A stretch of DNA of 64,000 bases, taken from positions 1-64,000 of the forward strand of contig JAEYCM010000005.1 of the NCBI GenBank assembly GCA_023455425.1. Reading direction: 5' to 3'. The DNA comes from Bacillota bacterium. GTDB taxonomy: Bacteria; Bacillota; Clostridia; Christensenellales; CAG-138. Position numbers and translations under genes: made by a program. The notes under the pieces are model-generated. The model saw nothing but the letters and a program-made list of their open reading frames with translations, was not told where the DNA came from and did no database searches. Shown here in pieces: positions 26,344 through 35,158 of this stretch. The stretch's first letter is position 1. Every line of letters begins with the position of its first letter.

Positions 26344-27860
26344 AGCTCTGCCTCCTTCTCATCCGAATAACCCGCCATCAGCAGGCCGATCTTTTCAGTG
26401 GAAAGCGCCTCCCGGGGGTAAATGCCCATGAACGCGCCCTTATAGATAACGGCAATCCGGTCGCACAGCGCAAATATCTCCGAAAGTTCGGTGGAAACCA
26501 ACAGTATGCTCTTGCCCTTTTTGCTTTCGGCAAGAATATTCGCATGGATGTTGTTGACTGCGCCAAGATCGAGGCCGCGCGTCGGCTGATCCATGACCAA
26601 AAGCTCGCTGCCGCACGCGACTTCCCTGGCGAGCACCACCTTTTGCTGGTTGCCGCCGGAAAGCTCGCCCGCAAGCGCATCCGGCCCCGGCGCTTTTATA
26701 TTGAAATCGCGAATGGCTGCTTCGGTTTGAGTGTTTCGCAGCTTTTCGTTGATGAAAACTCCCTTTTTCCACTTGCGTTCAAAGCTGGTTTTGAGCATCA
26801 TGTTTTCCGCAAGCGTCATGTCCATCACCATCGCGTCGCGGTAGCGGTCGACCGGCACATAGCCGATGCCTGAAGCGATGCGTTCGCGAACGGACTTGTG
26901 CGTGATATCTTCGCCGTTGAGGCGGATGCTGCCCTGCGTTACAGGGAGCGCGCCGCAGATCACGCTGCACAGCTCTTCCTGCCCGTTGCCGCTCACACCC
27001 GCTATGCCGAAAATTTCCCCTTTTGCAATCTGGAAGCTGATATCTTTGATGAGCGGCGATTGCCCTTTGCGCTGCACCGTTACATGGTCGAGTTCCAGAC
27101 GGATGTCTTGTTGTATGGCGGCTTCGCCCGCACGCTCCGCCTTTTCAATGTCTTTGCCGATCATCAGCCGGGAAAGTTCAATCTCGTTTGTCTCTCTTGC
27201 GCCGATATCGCCCACCACTTCGCCATTGCGCATGACGACGATCCGGTCGGCCACCGCCATGACCTCCTTGAGCTTGTGGGTAATGAATATCACGGAATTC
27301 CCGTTGCGGGTAAACTCCTTTACGAATTCCATCAGCTTGTCGGATTCCTGCGGGGTCAGCACGGCTGTGGGTTCATCCATAATCAGCAAACTCGACCTGA
27401 GGTAGAGCGCCTTTACGATTTCCACCTTTTGCTGCACGCCGACGGCAAGATTTTGAACCTTTTCGTCCGCAGGCAGATCAAAGCCGTATTCGCGGCTCAA
27501 ATACAGCACTTCGTCTCGGCATTTGGCGTAATGAATTGTTCCGTGCACGTTGCCAAGTATGATATTCTCCGTTACCGTATGGGCCGGAACCAGCGCGAAA
27601 TGCTGCTGGATCATGGATATGCCAAGCTCCATCGCGTCTTTGGGCGAATGAATCTGCCTCTCCTTGCCATCCATGAATATATGGCCGGAATCCGCCCGGT
27701 ACAAACCATACAATATCTTCATGATGGTACTTTTGCCCGCGCCGTTTTCCCCCAAAAGCGCCAAGACTTCCCCACGGTTGATGGAAAACGAAACGTCCTT
27801 GTTGGCAACCACCCTCGCGAAACATTTGGTGATGTTGCGCAGCTCAAAAAATGGCGTCAT
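26340..27860 (-). CDS. ABC transporter ATPase with two nucleotide-binding domains (YufO-like)
   Basis: A 506-aa protein containing two fused ABC domains, as in ribose- and nucleoside-type importers. Domain 1 has Walker A GENGAGKST, a degenerate signature region (LAVGVQQKVEIVKAL) and LLIMDEPTAVLTPQE. Domain 2 has AGVSGNGQEE in place of a full Walker A, and LSGGNQQKVVLAREVA with LLVMDQPTRGLD. Domain 2 is therefore probably weakened in ATP hydrolysis, which is usual in this class. It starts after AGGAGG and overlaps the first permease by 4 bases. Confidence 0.9.
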   Translation of the reverse strand: MTPFFELRNITKCFARVVANKDVSFSINRGEVLALLGENGAGKSTIMKILYGLYRADSGHIFMDGKERQIHSPKDAMELGISMIQQHFALVPAHTVTENIILGNVHGTIHYAKCRDEVLYLSREYGFDLPADEKVQNLAVGVQQKVEIVKALYLRSSLLIMDEPTAVLTPQESDKLMEFVKEFTRNGNSVIFITHKLKEVMAVADRIVVMRNGEVVGDIGARETNEIELSRLMIGKDIEKAERAGEAAIQQDIRLELDHVTVQRKGQSPLIKDISFQIAKGEIFGIAGVSGNGQEELCSVICGALPVTQGSIRLNGEDITHKSVRERIASGIGYVPVDRYRDAMVMDMTLAENMMLKTSFERKWKKGVFINEKLRNTQTEAAIRDFNIKAPGPDALAGELSGGNQQKVVLAREVACGSELLVMDQPTRGLDLGAVNNIHANILAESKKGKSILLVSTELSEIFALCDRIAVIYKGAFMGIYPREALSTEKIGLLMAGYSDEKEAEL

Positions 27861-28170
27861 TGCCGATGCCCTCCTGTTTAAACTCCCATTATGAAATGGA
27901 GCCCCCGAAGGGGCGCCATTTCAGTGCCGAAAAAGTGGGCTGCCCACTTTTTCGAGGTTCACCGCGCAAGTTCGAAGCCTGGTTTCCTGCTGCGCGGAAA
28001 CTGTCGCGTCAACTTACGCTATAAGGTGTCATGCCGCGCCGCGCATGCCGCTGCAACACGACAAGATTGAAAGCCTCCAATCGCAAAGCAATCAGCTTTC
28101 TTTCGCGGGCTCATTGCCAGCCTGAAATGGAACCCCGAAGGATGCCATTTCAGGCTGAACCTATCCGATG
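27861..28170. other. Spacer with paired hairpins between binding-protein and ATPase genes
   Basis: Three hairpins are visible: TGAAATGG...CCATTTCA at 27892-27923, CGAAAAAGTGGG...CCCACTTTTTCG around 27929-27955, and CAGCCTGAAATGG...CCATTTCAGGCTG at 28118-28157. The first and last share the same stem and a CCCCGAAGG centre, so they are two copies of one palindromic unit about 225 bases apart. A small GTTTCC/GGAAAC stem lies at 27982-28001. No gene is visible. Such hairpins could protect the 3' end of the binding-protein message and lower expression of the downstream ATPase. Confidence 0.6.
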
Positions 28171-29208
28171 CTATTTCGCGAACATGGCCTTGAGATCGAC
28201 CTTGCCGGCGTTGAAATCCTTGATGCCGGCGTCGACGGCGTCCTTGATTTCCTGGGAGATGTTATCGGTGTAGACGGGGACGAAGATGTTCTCCTTGATG
28301 CCGGCCTCATGCACCATGTTGCCGGAAAGCTGACCGGCCATGAACTGCTGCACTGCCCAGACATAGAAGGTTTCAAAATCAAACTTGACGGAGGCGACGA
28401 CCGTGTTCGGATCGATGCTGTTCTGGTCGCTGGAGAAGCCGATGAATTTCGCGCCCTTGGCCTTGGCCGCCTCGATGGACCCTAAGCCGACCTGATTGGC
28501 GTATACAAACAGCGTGTCAGCGCCGTTGTCGATCATCTGCTCGGCCATCTGCTTGCCAAGCGCCACATCGTCCCAGCTGTTCGCATAGGCGCGGGTGGCT
28601 TTTGCGCCGGAGATGCCGCGCTGTTCGGCTATGGCGGTTGCGTTCTTTTCATAGACGTCCAGCAGATGTTCCATGGGCTCGTTGGGGAAGCCGCCGATGG
28701 TGGCGAAGTTGCCGTTCGCGCTCACATAGCCTGCGATGATGGAAGCGATATAGCTTGCTTCATACTCCTTGGGGAATATGGGGGCGATATTCTTGCCATC
28801 CGCCTTGGAGCCGTTGACAACACAGAATGTCGTGTCAAGGTAATTGCCCGCTACGGCTGCGGCGGCTTCGTCAAACTGGGAGCCTGCGGCCATGATCAGG
28901 TCGTATTTCCGCTCGGCATATTCGCGGAAGGTGCTTTCAAAGTCGGCGGACTGTACATTTTCAACGTATTCGATCTTGGTGCCAAGCTTTGTATTGCAAG
29001 CCTGCAGACCGGCATAGTTGGTTGCATTCCAGCTTTGATCGTTGATGGGGCCAGGCAGTATCAGCACGATCTTATAATCCCCGGCGCTTTTCGCCGCGCC
29101 GTTGGCCTGGGAGGAGGGGCCGGCGTTTGAGCCGCAGCCTGCAAACGCAAAACAAGAAAGGGCAAAGACTGCTACAAGCAGCAGAGCAAGGATTCCACTC
29201 TTCTTCAT
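28171..29208 (-). CDS. BMP-family substrate-binding lipoprotein (nucleoside/sugar uptake)
   Basis: A 345-aa Bmp/Med-family binding lipoprotein. Residues 1-25 form a lipoprotein signal with lipobox AFAGC. The mature protein has the family layout: KIVLILPGPINDQSWNATNYAG, YDLIMAAGSQFDEAAAAVAG, DTTFCVVNG and FATIGGFPNEPMEHLLDVYEKN. Relatives bind purine nucleosides or other small solutes outside the membrane and deliver them to the two permeases. Start ATG 29208 is backed by AGGAGG. It is the first gene of the transporter unit, preceded by a candidate -10 TATAAT (29325-29330 on the minus strand) with a weak -35, which suits an activated promoter. Confidence 0.9.
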   Translation of the reverse strand: MKKSGILALLLVAVFALSCFAFAGCGSNAGPSSQANGAAKSAGDYKIVLILPGPINDQSWNATNYAGLQACNTKLGTKIEYVENVQSADFESTFREYAERKYDLIMAAGSQFDEAAAAVAGNYLDTTFCVVNGSKADGKNIAPIFPKEYEASYIASIIAGYVSANGNFATIGGFPNEPMEHLLDVYEKNATAIAEQRGISGAKATRAYANSWDDVALGKQMAEQMIDNGADTLFVYANQVGLGSIEAAKAKGAKFIGFSSDQNSIDPNTVVASVKFDFETFYVWAVQQFMAGQLSGNMVHEAGIKENIFVPVYTDNISQEIKDAVDAGIKDFNAGKVDLKAMFAK

Positions 29209-29423
29209 AGATATCCTCCTATTTATGCTGTACAAATTGTTAAGAAACGTAAGCCTTGGTCGAATACATACCTGTCCGGAGGCTGAACCGGAAGTGTCGG
29301 GTGAAGGACGCGCCCTTACTAAGAATTATAGAAGTGTTCCCGCTGTAATAAAAGGATATCACGTTACGATTTTATCCAACAAATTATGAATTTTGCAGGA
29401 TAATTCATGTCATCATGCAGAAT

Positions 29424-30170
29424 TCAGGCGTCCCGCGTTTCCTCAGGGCAAATCTGGTTGCGGTATTCAAGCGGGGTCATGCCGTATTTCTTTTTGAACG
29501 CCGTACTGAAATATTTTGCGTCCTTATATCCGACCAGCTTGGAAACATCCGCTACTTTGCAGGCAATTTGCCGCAAATAGGTTTCAGCTTCATGCAGCCG
29601 GTGATCCGATAGATACTCCATCACATTCTTGCCGGTATGGCGCTTAAAGAGCTCGCACAGGTAGTTGGGCGACACAAACAATTCTTCCGCCATGCGCTTG
29701 AGCGTAATGTGTTTTGCATAATTCTCATGGATATATTGCACAGCTTTTCTCACCAGCAGGTTTTGAATCTGTACGGGCTGCCCTGCTTCCTTCTTTGGCG
29801 CGAAGGAGCTATTCCCCCGAATGGCTTCCAGCGCGTTGAGAAGCTCCGCCGGATCGGTGGGTTTGAGCAAGTATCGGGCGACCCCCAGCTCAATCGCTTT
29901 TTGCGCGTAGGCGAAGTCTCCATAACCGCTCAATATAATGATAGGCAGTTCTTCGTTGACGGCACGGATACGCTTGATTAATTCCAGGCCGGAGATGCCG
30001 GGCATACGGATATCTGTTATGACCACGTCCACGGAGTTTTTCTCTATAAAGGCGAGCGCTTCGGCGGCATCGCAGAATATGCCCACCGCCTTGTAACCTT
30101 CCTGTTGGCTTAAAAGCTTGAGTAAGCCGCGGGCGATCTTGGGTTCGTCATCCACAATCACAATATTCAT
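29424..30170 (-). CDS. Response regulator with AraC-type DNA-binding domain (YesN-like)
   Basis: A 248-aa response regulator. The receiver domain occupies about residues 1-115, with the phosphorylated aspartate in VVITDIRMPG. The C-terminal AraC domain (about 150-248) has two helix-turn-helix motifs (ITLKRMAEELFVSPNYLCELFKR and VADVSKLVGYKDAKYFSTAFKKKYG). It overlaps the kinase gene by 4 bases. It reads directly toward the BMP transporter operon, so it probably activates that promoter. Confidence 0.9.
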   Translation of the reverse strand: MNIVIVDDEPKIARGLLKLLSQQEGYKAVGIFCDAAEALAFIEKNSVDVVITDIRMPGISGLELIKRIRAVNEELPIIILSGYGDFAYAQKAIELGVARYLLKPTDPAELLNALEAIRGNSSFAPKKEAGQPVQIQNLLVRKAVQYIHENYAKHITLKRMAEELFVSPNYLCELFKRHTGKNVMEYLSDHRLHEAETYLRQIACKVADVSKLVGYKDAKYFSTAFKKKYGMTPLEYRNQICPEETRDA

Positions 30171-31909
30171 ACGTTTTCCTCCGGGCTTGTCTTGGGGATG
30201 GACAATATGATTTTGGCGCCGTGCGGCGTGTTTTGCACTGCCAGGCGGTGTTCCTCGCCAAAATACAGCCTGAGGCGCTTGTCCACATTATATAGGCCGA
30301 TCCCCTGCTGTTCTCCTTCGTTTTCTTCCGCAATGTCGAGCGCCGCAAGCGCTTCGCGGGGGATGCCAGGGCCATTGTCCTCTATGGTGATGATGACGTT
30401 TTCTCCCCCGTCCGCAGCGGCAATGCGGATCATCCCCTGCTTGTTCCGGGGTTCTATGCCGTGCAATATCGCATTCTCCACCAACGGCTGGAGTATGAAT
30501 TTGGGAACGCGCACATTGCCTAATGACGCGGGCAAATCCAATTCATAGCAAAGACGTTCCTCCAGCCTGTTTTTCTGGATGCGCAGATAAGAAGCCACAT
30601 ATTCGAATTCCTCTTTTAGCGTCACCAGCGGGGCCTTGGTATCGATGCAATAGCGCATCAGGCTGCCCAGCGAAATGACAATATCGCTGATATCCTTTTC
30701 GCCCCTATCAAGGAGCATCCAGTTGATGGAATCGAGCGTATTGTACAGGAAATGCGGATTGATCTGCGCTTGCAGCGCCTTGATTTCCGCATTTTTCTGC
30801 GCGAGCTTTCCCTGATAGACCGCGTTGACCAGCGTGTTGATCCTTCCGATCATATCATTGAACGACTCCGTCAGCTTGCCGATTTCATCCTTCCTGCGGT
30901 TGGGAAGCCGGATATCGAAATTTCGTTCCTGCGCGCTGCGCATGGCCTCCGAAAGCCGGTTGATGGGTTGCGTGACGGCATACGCCAATAAGGCGATAAC
31001 CACAGACATCAAGAGCGTGCTTACCGCCACTGAAACCAGTATCTCCTTCTGGAGCGCGCCGGATTCCCGGAAAATGTTCTCCTCTGCGATAAGAGAATAG
31101 GTCTTCCATCCTGTCACGCCGTTATACTGGCCGCAGACATAGTACTGTTTGCCCATCCAATACAGCATAAACGCGCGCTCCCCTTTTTCAAAGCGCTGTT
31201 CAATGGCGTTGAGCCAGCTTGTATCCATTTTGATATTGCTGCAGATGACTTCACCCTGTTTATCGGCAATCACGGTATATTGACGCTCCCAAATACCGTT
31301 GTTGCTGAATATCAGGTTGCTGAAAGTATCCTGCTCCATCTCAATGACCAGCGCGCCCCTTACCAGCTGATCATCCGGCCCCGTTATAGCGCGGATTACG
31401 CAGAGCACCTGCCCGGGTGCGCGGGGCGCGCCTTGCCGCAGCGGGGCTGCGATGCCTGTCCACAGCGTCTTTTGAGGATTTTCTTGGGCAAGGCGCGCAT
31501 ATTTTACAAGCTGCTCCGGTTGCGGCCGCTCTTTATAAGAATCGTATCTGGAATAAAGAATGCCTGTCTCGTCCAGCACAAATATGTTGTTGACCGCATC
31601 AAATGAGCGCAGCACGTTTTGCAGATATTCATCCAGGTACGCCTTGCTGTTGGGCAGCTCCAGGCTTTGGCTTCTTGGAAAAAGATTTTGTACCACATGG
31701 GAAGCTGCGGCATTTTCGGCGGCATCCATAATGTAGCGAACGCGGACGTTGATGTTGATGTCGATCCGGTTGACGGTATCGGCCATTTCCTTTTTCTTGT
31801 TTTCCATTACAATCCGCTTGCTGTGGGAATATGTCAGCATACCGATCAGCGCGCCCAGTATCACCGCCGCGATTAAGAATATAGAGATCAGCTTGATGCG
31901 AAAGGACAT
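30167..31909 (-). CDS. Sensor histidine kinase (YesM-like, two membrane segments)
   Basis: A 580-aa membrane sensor. The first membrane helix is near residues 7-26 (ISIFLIAAVILGALIGML), then a large extracytoplasmic sensor domain, and a second helix near 290-312. HAMP follows (TQPINRLSEAMRSAQERNFDIRLPNRRKDEIGKL), then the His_kinase domain with the phosphorylated histidine in INPHFLYNTLDSINWML and the ATPase end with DNGPGIPRE and GIGLYNVDKRLRLYFG. It pairs with the AraC-type regulator. The neighbouring transporter suggests that it senses a nucleoside, sugar or related solute. Confidence 0.9.
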   Translation of the reverse strand: MSFRIKLISIFLIAAVILGALIGMLTYSHSKRIVMENKKKEMADTVNRIDININVRVRYIMDAAENAAASHVVQNLFPRSQSLELPNSKAYLDEYLQNVLRSFDAVNNIFVLDETGILYSRYDSYKERPQPEQLVKYARLAQENPQKTLWTGIAAPLRQGAPRAPGQVLCVIRAITGPDDQLVRGALVIEMEQDTFSNLIFSNNGIWERQYTVIADKQGEVICSNIKMDTSWLNAIEQRFEKGERAFMLYWMGKQYYVCGQYNGVTGWKTYSLIAEENIFRESGALQKEILVSVAVSTLLMSVVIALLAYAVTQPINRLSEAMRSAQERNFDIRLPNRRKDEIGKLTESFNDMIGRINTLVNAVYQGKLAQKNAEIKALQAQINPHFLYNTLDSINWMLLDRGEKDISDIVISLGSLMRYCIDTKAPLVTLKEEFEYVASYLRIQKNRLEERLCYELDLPASLGNVRVPKFILQPLVENAILHGIEPRNKQGMIRIAAADGGENVIITIEDNGPGIPREALAALDIAEENEGEQQGIGLYNVDKRLRLYFGEEHRLAVQNTPHGAKIILSIPKTSPEENV

Positions 31910-32336
31910 GGTTCACTCCCGGTATCACGCCCAAGTAGCGGTATTCGTATTAATTTATGTAATCGTAGCATAGCGGCCATAAAAAGTCGATGCCGCGTAT
32001 CTTAGCGCTGTTAGCAATAAATACAGGAAAGCGCTTTCGCGTTAGACGCTCTTTTCTTACTATACGGTAATCCGCCGCAGGACGAACCCGGCAGAAGCCC
32101 CCTCTTCGGGAATGTATTCGGAGGAATCCAGCTATCTACGGAATTTCCGTGAATGGGCGGGGAGGCGTTTATCGGCAAAGACGGCTACGGCAATATCGCG
32201 CCGTTTCTTCCGTAACGCTCGGCAAACGGCAATCCATTGTCGCTAAAAAGCGCCCAATCAACTTCGAGTAACAAAGGGTCTGTCGGATTGACAGACCCTT
32301 TCACCATATGCAATACTGATTGCGGTTGGAGGAAGT
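31910..32336. other. Divergent intergenic region with a possible gene remnant and a promoter dyad
   Basis: About 430 bases between the kinase (minus) and the MFS gene (plus). From about 32057 to 32216 one forward frame reads protein-like (YGNPPQDEPGRSPLFG, then after one stop GGEAFIGKDGYGNIAPF), with no start or ribosome site. I treat it only as a possible decayed gene. At 32273-32301 a perfect 12-bp inverted repeat AAAGGGTCTGTC / GACAGACCCTTT contains TTGACA (32288-32293), a candidate -35 for the MFS gene, so the dyad may be an operator. Nothing else is assignable. Confidence 0.4.
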
Positions 32337-33629
32337 ATGAAAGCTTTTTTACAAAAACACCAGTTACTGCGTACGCTTGTCGAACTGCGCGGTAACCCCC
32401 GGGCTTGTATTTATACAGAACCCCTATGGGGTTTGTCTATGAATCTTTGCCTGCCATATGCCACCGTATACATGTTGGCCTTTGGCATGGGCGATGTGCA
32501 GGTGGGCATCGTCACATCGATTTATATGTTCTCCCAAATGGTTTTTGCCTTCCTCTCCGGCGTCATTGTCGATAAAATGGGACGCAGGTTGAGCACTATG
32601 GTGTTTGACATTCTGGCATGGAGCCTTCCTTGCCTGATATGGGCCTCCAGTCAGGGCTTTTGGTTCTTTGCCGTAGCGGCGCTGTTGAATGGCACAATGA
32701 AGATCCCCACCGTATCCTGGGATTGCCTGCTGGTAGAGGATGCCCCAAGAGATAAAATAACGCACATCTACTCCTGGGTTATTATCTGCGGCAATCTTTC
32801 AGCGCTCTTTGCGCCCATATCTTCCGTCTTGGTTGCAAAGCTCACCCTGGTACCCGCCATACGAATACTCTATCTCAATGCTTTTGTCATCATGACGGTA
32901 AAGATTATCTTATTGTATAGACTTTCCACAGAAACGTCTGTTGGCAACATCAGGCGCGAGGCAGCCCGAACAATGTCATGGGGCCAGATGTTAGCCGGTT
33001 ACAAAGGCGCGGCGCACATGATACTTGGCTCCCGCGGTACGATATTTGCCATAGTGGTCAGTGTGCTCATTGAGATTGTAGCAATGCTTGGAATGACCTT
33101 CTGGCAAATCATTGCCTCCCGCCGCATTGGCATCCCGGATACGCTGCTGCCCATCTTCCCGATGGTGAGGAGCATACTCTCTATTCTGTTTTTCTTCACA
33201 CTCATTTCGCGCATGAAGCAATCCAGGCTCAAATGGCCGCTATATGGAGGATTTTTCAGCGCTATCATCGGGTGCGTCTTGTTGATCAGCATATCAAATA
33301 GCGGGGTGTGGGGATATGTGATCTTAGCGGTCTCGTTGCTGTGCGAATCATTGGGCTCCGCCGTATTGGGCACACTCAGGGAGTCTTTGGTCGCTATACA
33401 CGTCCATCCGGAAGCACGTTCGGGAATTATGGCCCTGCTTCAGACAGTCGTTATGCTGGTGAGCGTACCTTTTGGATACATAGGCGGACTGCTAAGCGAT
33501 ATCTCAAGGGTCTTGCCCTTTGTTTTAAGTATTGTGCTGCTGCTGTTAGGCATCTTGGCGACAGCCTTGTTTTACCGCAATGAAAACAAAGCGCCGGAAG
33601 CCGCGGCATCCTTGGAAACCCTGCAATAA
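32337..33629 (+). CDS. Major facilitator superfamily transporter
   Basis: A 430-aa MFS protein with about twelve hydrophobic segments. The conserved loop between helices 2 and 3 reads GVIVDKMGRRLSTMVFD (the DxxGRR signature). The second half repeats the layout. I cannot fix the substrate; the family includes drug and metabolite exporters. GGAGG lies four bases before the ATG. It is a single gene with a possible operator-covered promoter. Confidence 0.85.
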   Translation: MKAFLQKHQLLRTLVELRGNPRACIYTEPLWGLSMNLCLPYATVYMLAFGMGDVQVGIVTSIYMFSQMVFAFLSGVIVDKMGRRLSTMVFDILAWSLPCLIWASSQGFWFFAVAALLNGTMKIPTVSWDCLLVEDAPRDKITHIYSWVIICGNLSALFAPISSVLVAKLTLVPAIRILYLNAFVIMTVKIILLYRLSTETSVGNIRREAARTMSWGQMLAGYKGAAHMILGSRGTIFAIVVSVLIEIVAMLGMTFWQIIASRRIGIPDTLLPIFPMVRSILSILFFFTLISRMKQSRLKWPLYGGFFSAIIGCVLLISISNSGVWGYVILAVSLLCESLGSAVLGTLRESLVAIHVHPEARSGIMALLQTVVMLVSVPFGYIGGLLSDISRVLPFVLSIVLLLLGILATALFYRNENKAPEAAASLETLQ

Positions 33630-33751
33630 AGGGAACGGTCTTTGGCAGACCTGCCTTGTTCACAGATGCAATAAGACGCGAATTGCATAAAAAGCAAGTT
33701 CCAATAGGCACTGCCCGGCCACAAACGTTACGCACGGCAGCCCCTCTTCTT

Positions 33752-35158
33752 CTACTTCTCCCTGTATTTTTTAAAAAAAGCTGCAATTTGCTTGCGATAA
33801 AACAGAAATATGGACGGAACAAACAGAAACAGAATTCTGCCCATAATGGTATTTGCAAACAGTATCAGCACGCCCAGCCAGCGGCTTCTGCCGCTGTATA
33901 CGCCGTATACGGCGGCACGCGAAATCTGTTTGAACATGGCGCCGGTTTCAGCCCCCGGCGGGTAATGATCGACATCTACCTGAAGCGCATCCTGCGTAAT
34001 TTGTACAATCCTTTCCACATATATGATATTGTTTTCTTTAAACAACACGATCTGCGCCTCCTCCAAGGGGTATTGCACGTCGATTTTTCTAAAAAACACA
34101 AGATCGTTGCTCATGATGGACGGCTGCATCGTGTCCGACTGGAACACATAGGGAATGGTCCCCCGTATGGTGATCTCGTTTCCCGGCGTTGCGGTGCTGA
34201 TCAGGATAATCAGCACATTCAGTCCCAGTACGGCCAAGATAAAAACGGTTAGCAGCGCAGTAACGGCAACGCTGAGCATCTTGCGTTGCTTCTCAAAATG
34301 CGTGGCCTTTTTCACATCCCGTTGGTTCTCCTGTTTCGCATCCATGCGCACGACGGTTACGCCCGCGGGAAGCGCCTCATCTTCCCGATCGGATGGCCAA
34401 TAGTATTTTGCAAGGCGCTGCGCGCGCACAAAAACGATGATCATGCCTGCCAGAAATACGGCTGCGGATATGGGGTAAAACCACGATCGGCTCGTATCGA
34501 ACAGATTGTGCAGTTCCTGCATCAACACGCGGTTACGCAGTATTCCATACGCGCCGGCAAGCGCCTTACATACGAACAGGAAGACCGCCGCCCCTATGAT
34601 CAACAGCCGCGCGTCCTCCGTTTTATTCACAAAAAGCGATAGCAGAGCCGCCAAAACCGCGAGCAAGGCCACATCCGCAAGCCCGGCGATATACAGCGTG
34701 GGGACGTAGTCAAATGTGAAGGTGTATTTCAAAAACACGGTAAGCAATGCGGTGAACGCAAATCCCACCGTGTAGATCATGGCCATGGAACACAAAAGCG
34801 CCGTCATCTTCTGTACAATCATTCCGATTGGCCGGTAGCGCATTTGTATCAGCAAATACCAGGCGTTGCGGCGGATTTCAGAAAAGAAAAGAAAGTCATA
34901 ATACCGGAAAAAGTAGACAGTCACCGCCGCTGCTGCCGCATGAATATACAGATAGATGGTTGAAAAAAAGCTGGCCTGCATGAGTTCGGGCACGGCATCG
35001 GAAAGCACGCTCTTTTTGAGCGTTTGCAGCACAAAGAAGACCGAAAATGAGAGTAGTCCGATAAACAAAGCGAAAAAAAGCTGGCGCCGCAGCCCGATCT
35101 GCTGATCGAGATACGCCTGCCGTACCTCTTTTCTAAAATAGCTGTTCAGGTAAATCAT
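33752..35158 (-). CDS. ABC-2-like permease fused to a catalytically dead S26B signal-peptidase domain
   Basis: A 468-aa membrane protein in two parts. Residues ~1-250 have six or so hydrophobic segments in an ABC-2 permease layout. Residues ~295-455 are a membrane-anchored S26B (SipW/ER-type) signal-peptidase fold. Aligned without gaps to the SipW encoded two genes upstream, the nucleophile motif GSMEP becomes DTMQP (serine replaced by T343) and the catalytic THRI becomes VERI (histidine replaced by E382). It is therefore probably not a serine protease. It overlaps the degenerate ABC ATPase gene by 26 bases. I infer a scaffold or substrate-binding role in export or assembly of the SipW-type proteins encoded upstream. 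I know of no described family with this fusion. Confidence 0.72.
   Translation of the reverse strand: MIYLNSYFRKEVRQAYLDQQIGLRRQLFFALFIGLLSFSVFFVLQTLKKSVLSDAVPELMQASFFSTIYLYIHAAAAAVTVYFFRYYDFLFFSEIRRNAWYLLIQMRYRPIGMIVQKMTALLCSMAMIYTVGFAFTALLTVFLKYTFTFDYVPTLYIAGLADVALLAVLAALLSLFVNKTEDARLLIIGAAVFLFVCKALAGAYGILRNRVLMQELHNLFDTSRSWFYPISAAVFLAGMIIVFVRAQRLAKYYWPSDREDEALPAGVTVVRMDAKQENQRDVKKATHFEKQRKMLSVAVTALLTVFILAVLGLNVLIILISTATPGNEITIRGTIPYVFQSDTMQPSIMSNDLVFFRKIDVQYPLEEAQIVLFKENNIIYVERIVQITQDALQVDVDHYPPGAETGAMFKQISRAAVYGVYSGRSRWLGVLILFANTIMGRILFLFVPSIFLFYRKQIAAFFKKYREK

Noticed and set aside
27060..27860. Long forward open frame (26898-27881) opposite the ABC ATPase
   Set aside because: It is antisense to a gene with clear Walker motifs and has no ribosome site or recognisable domain.
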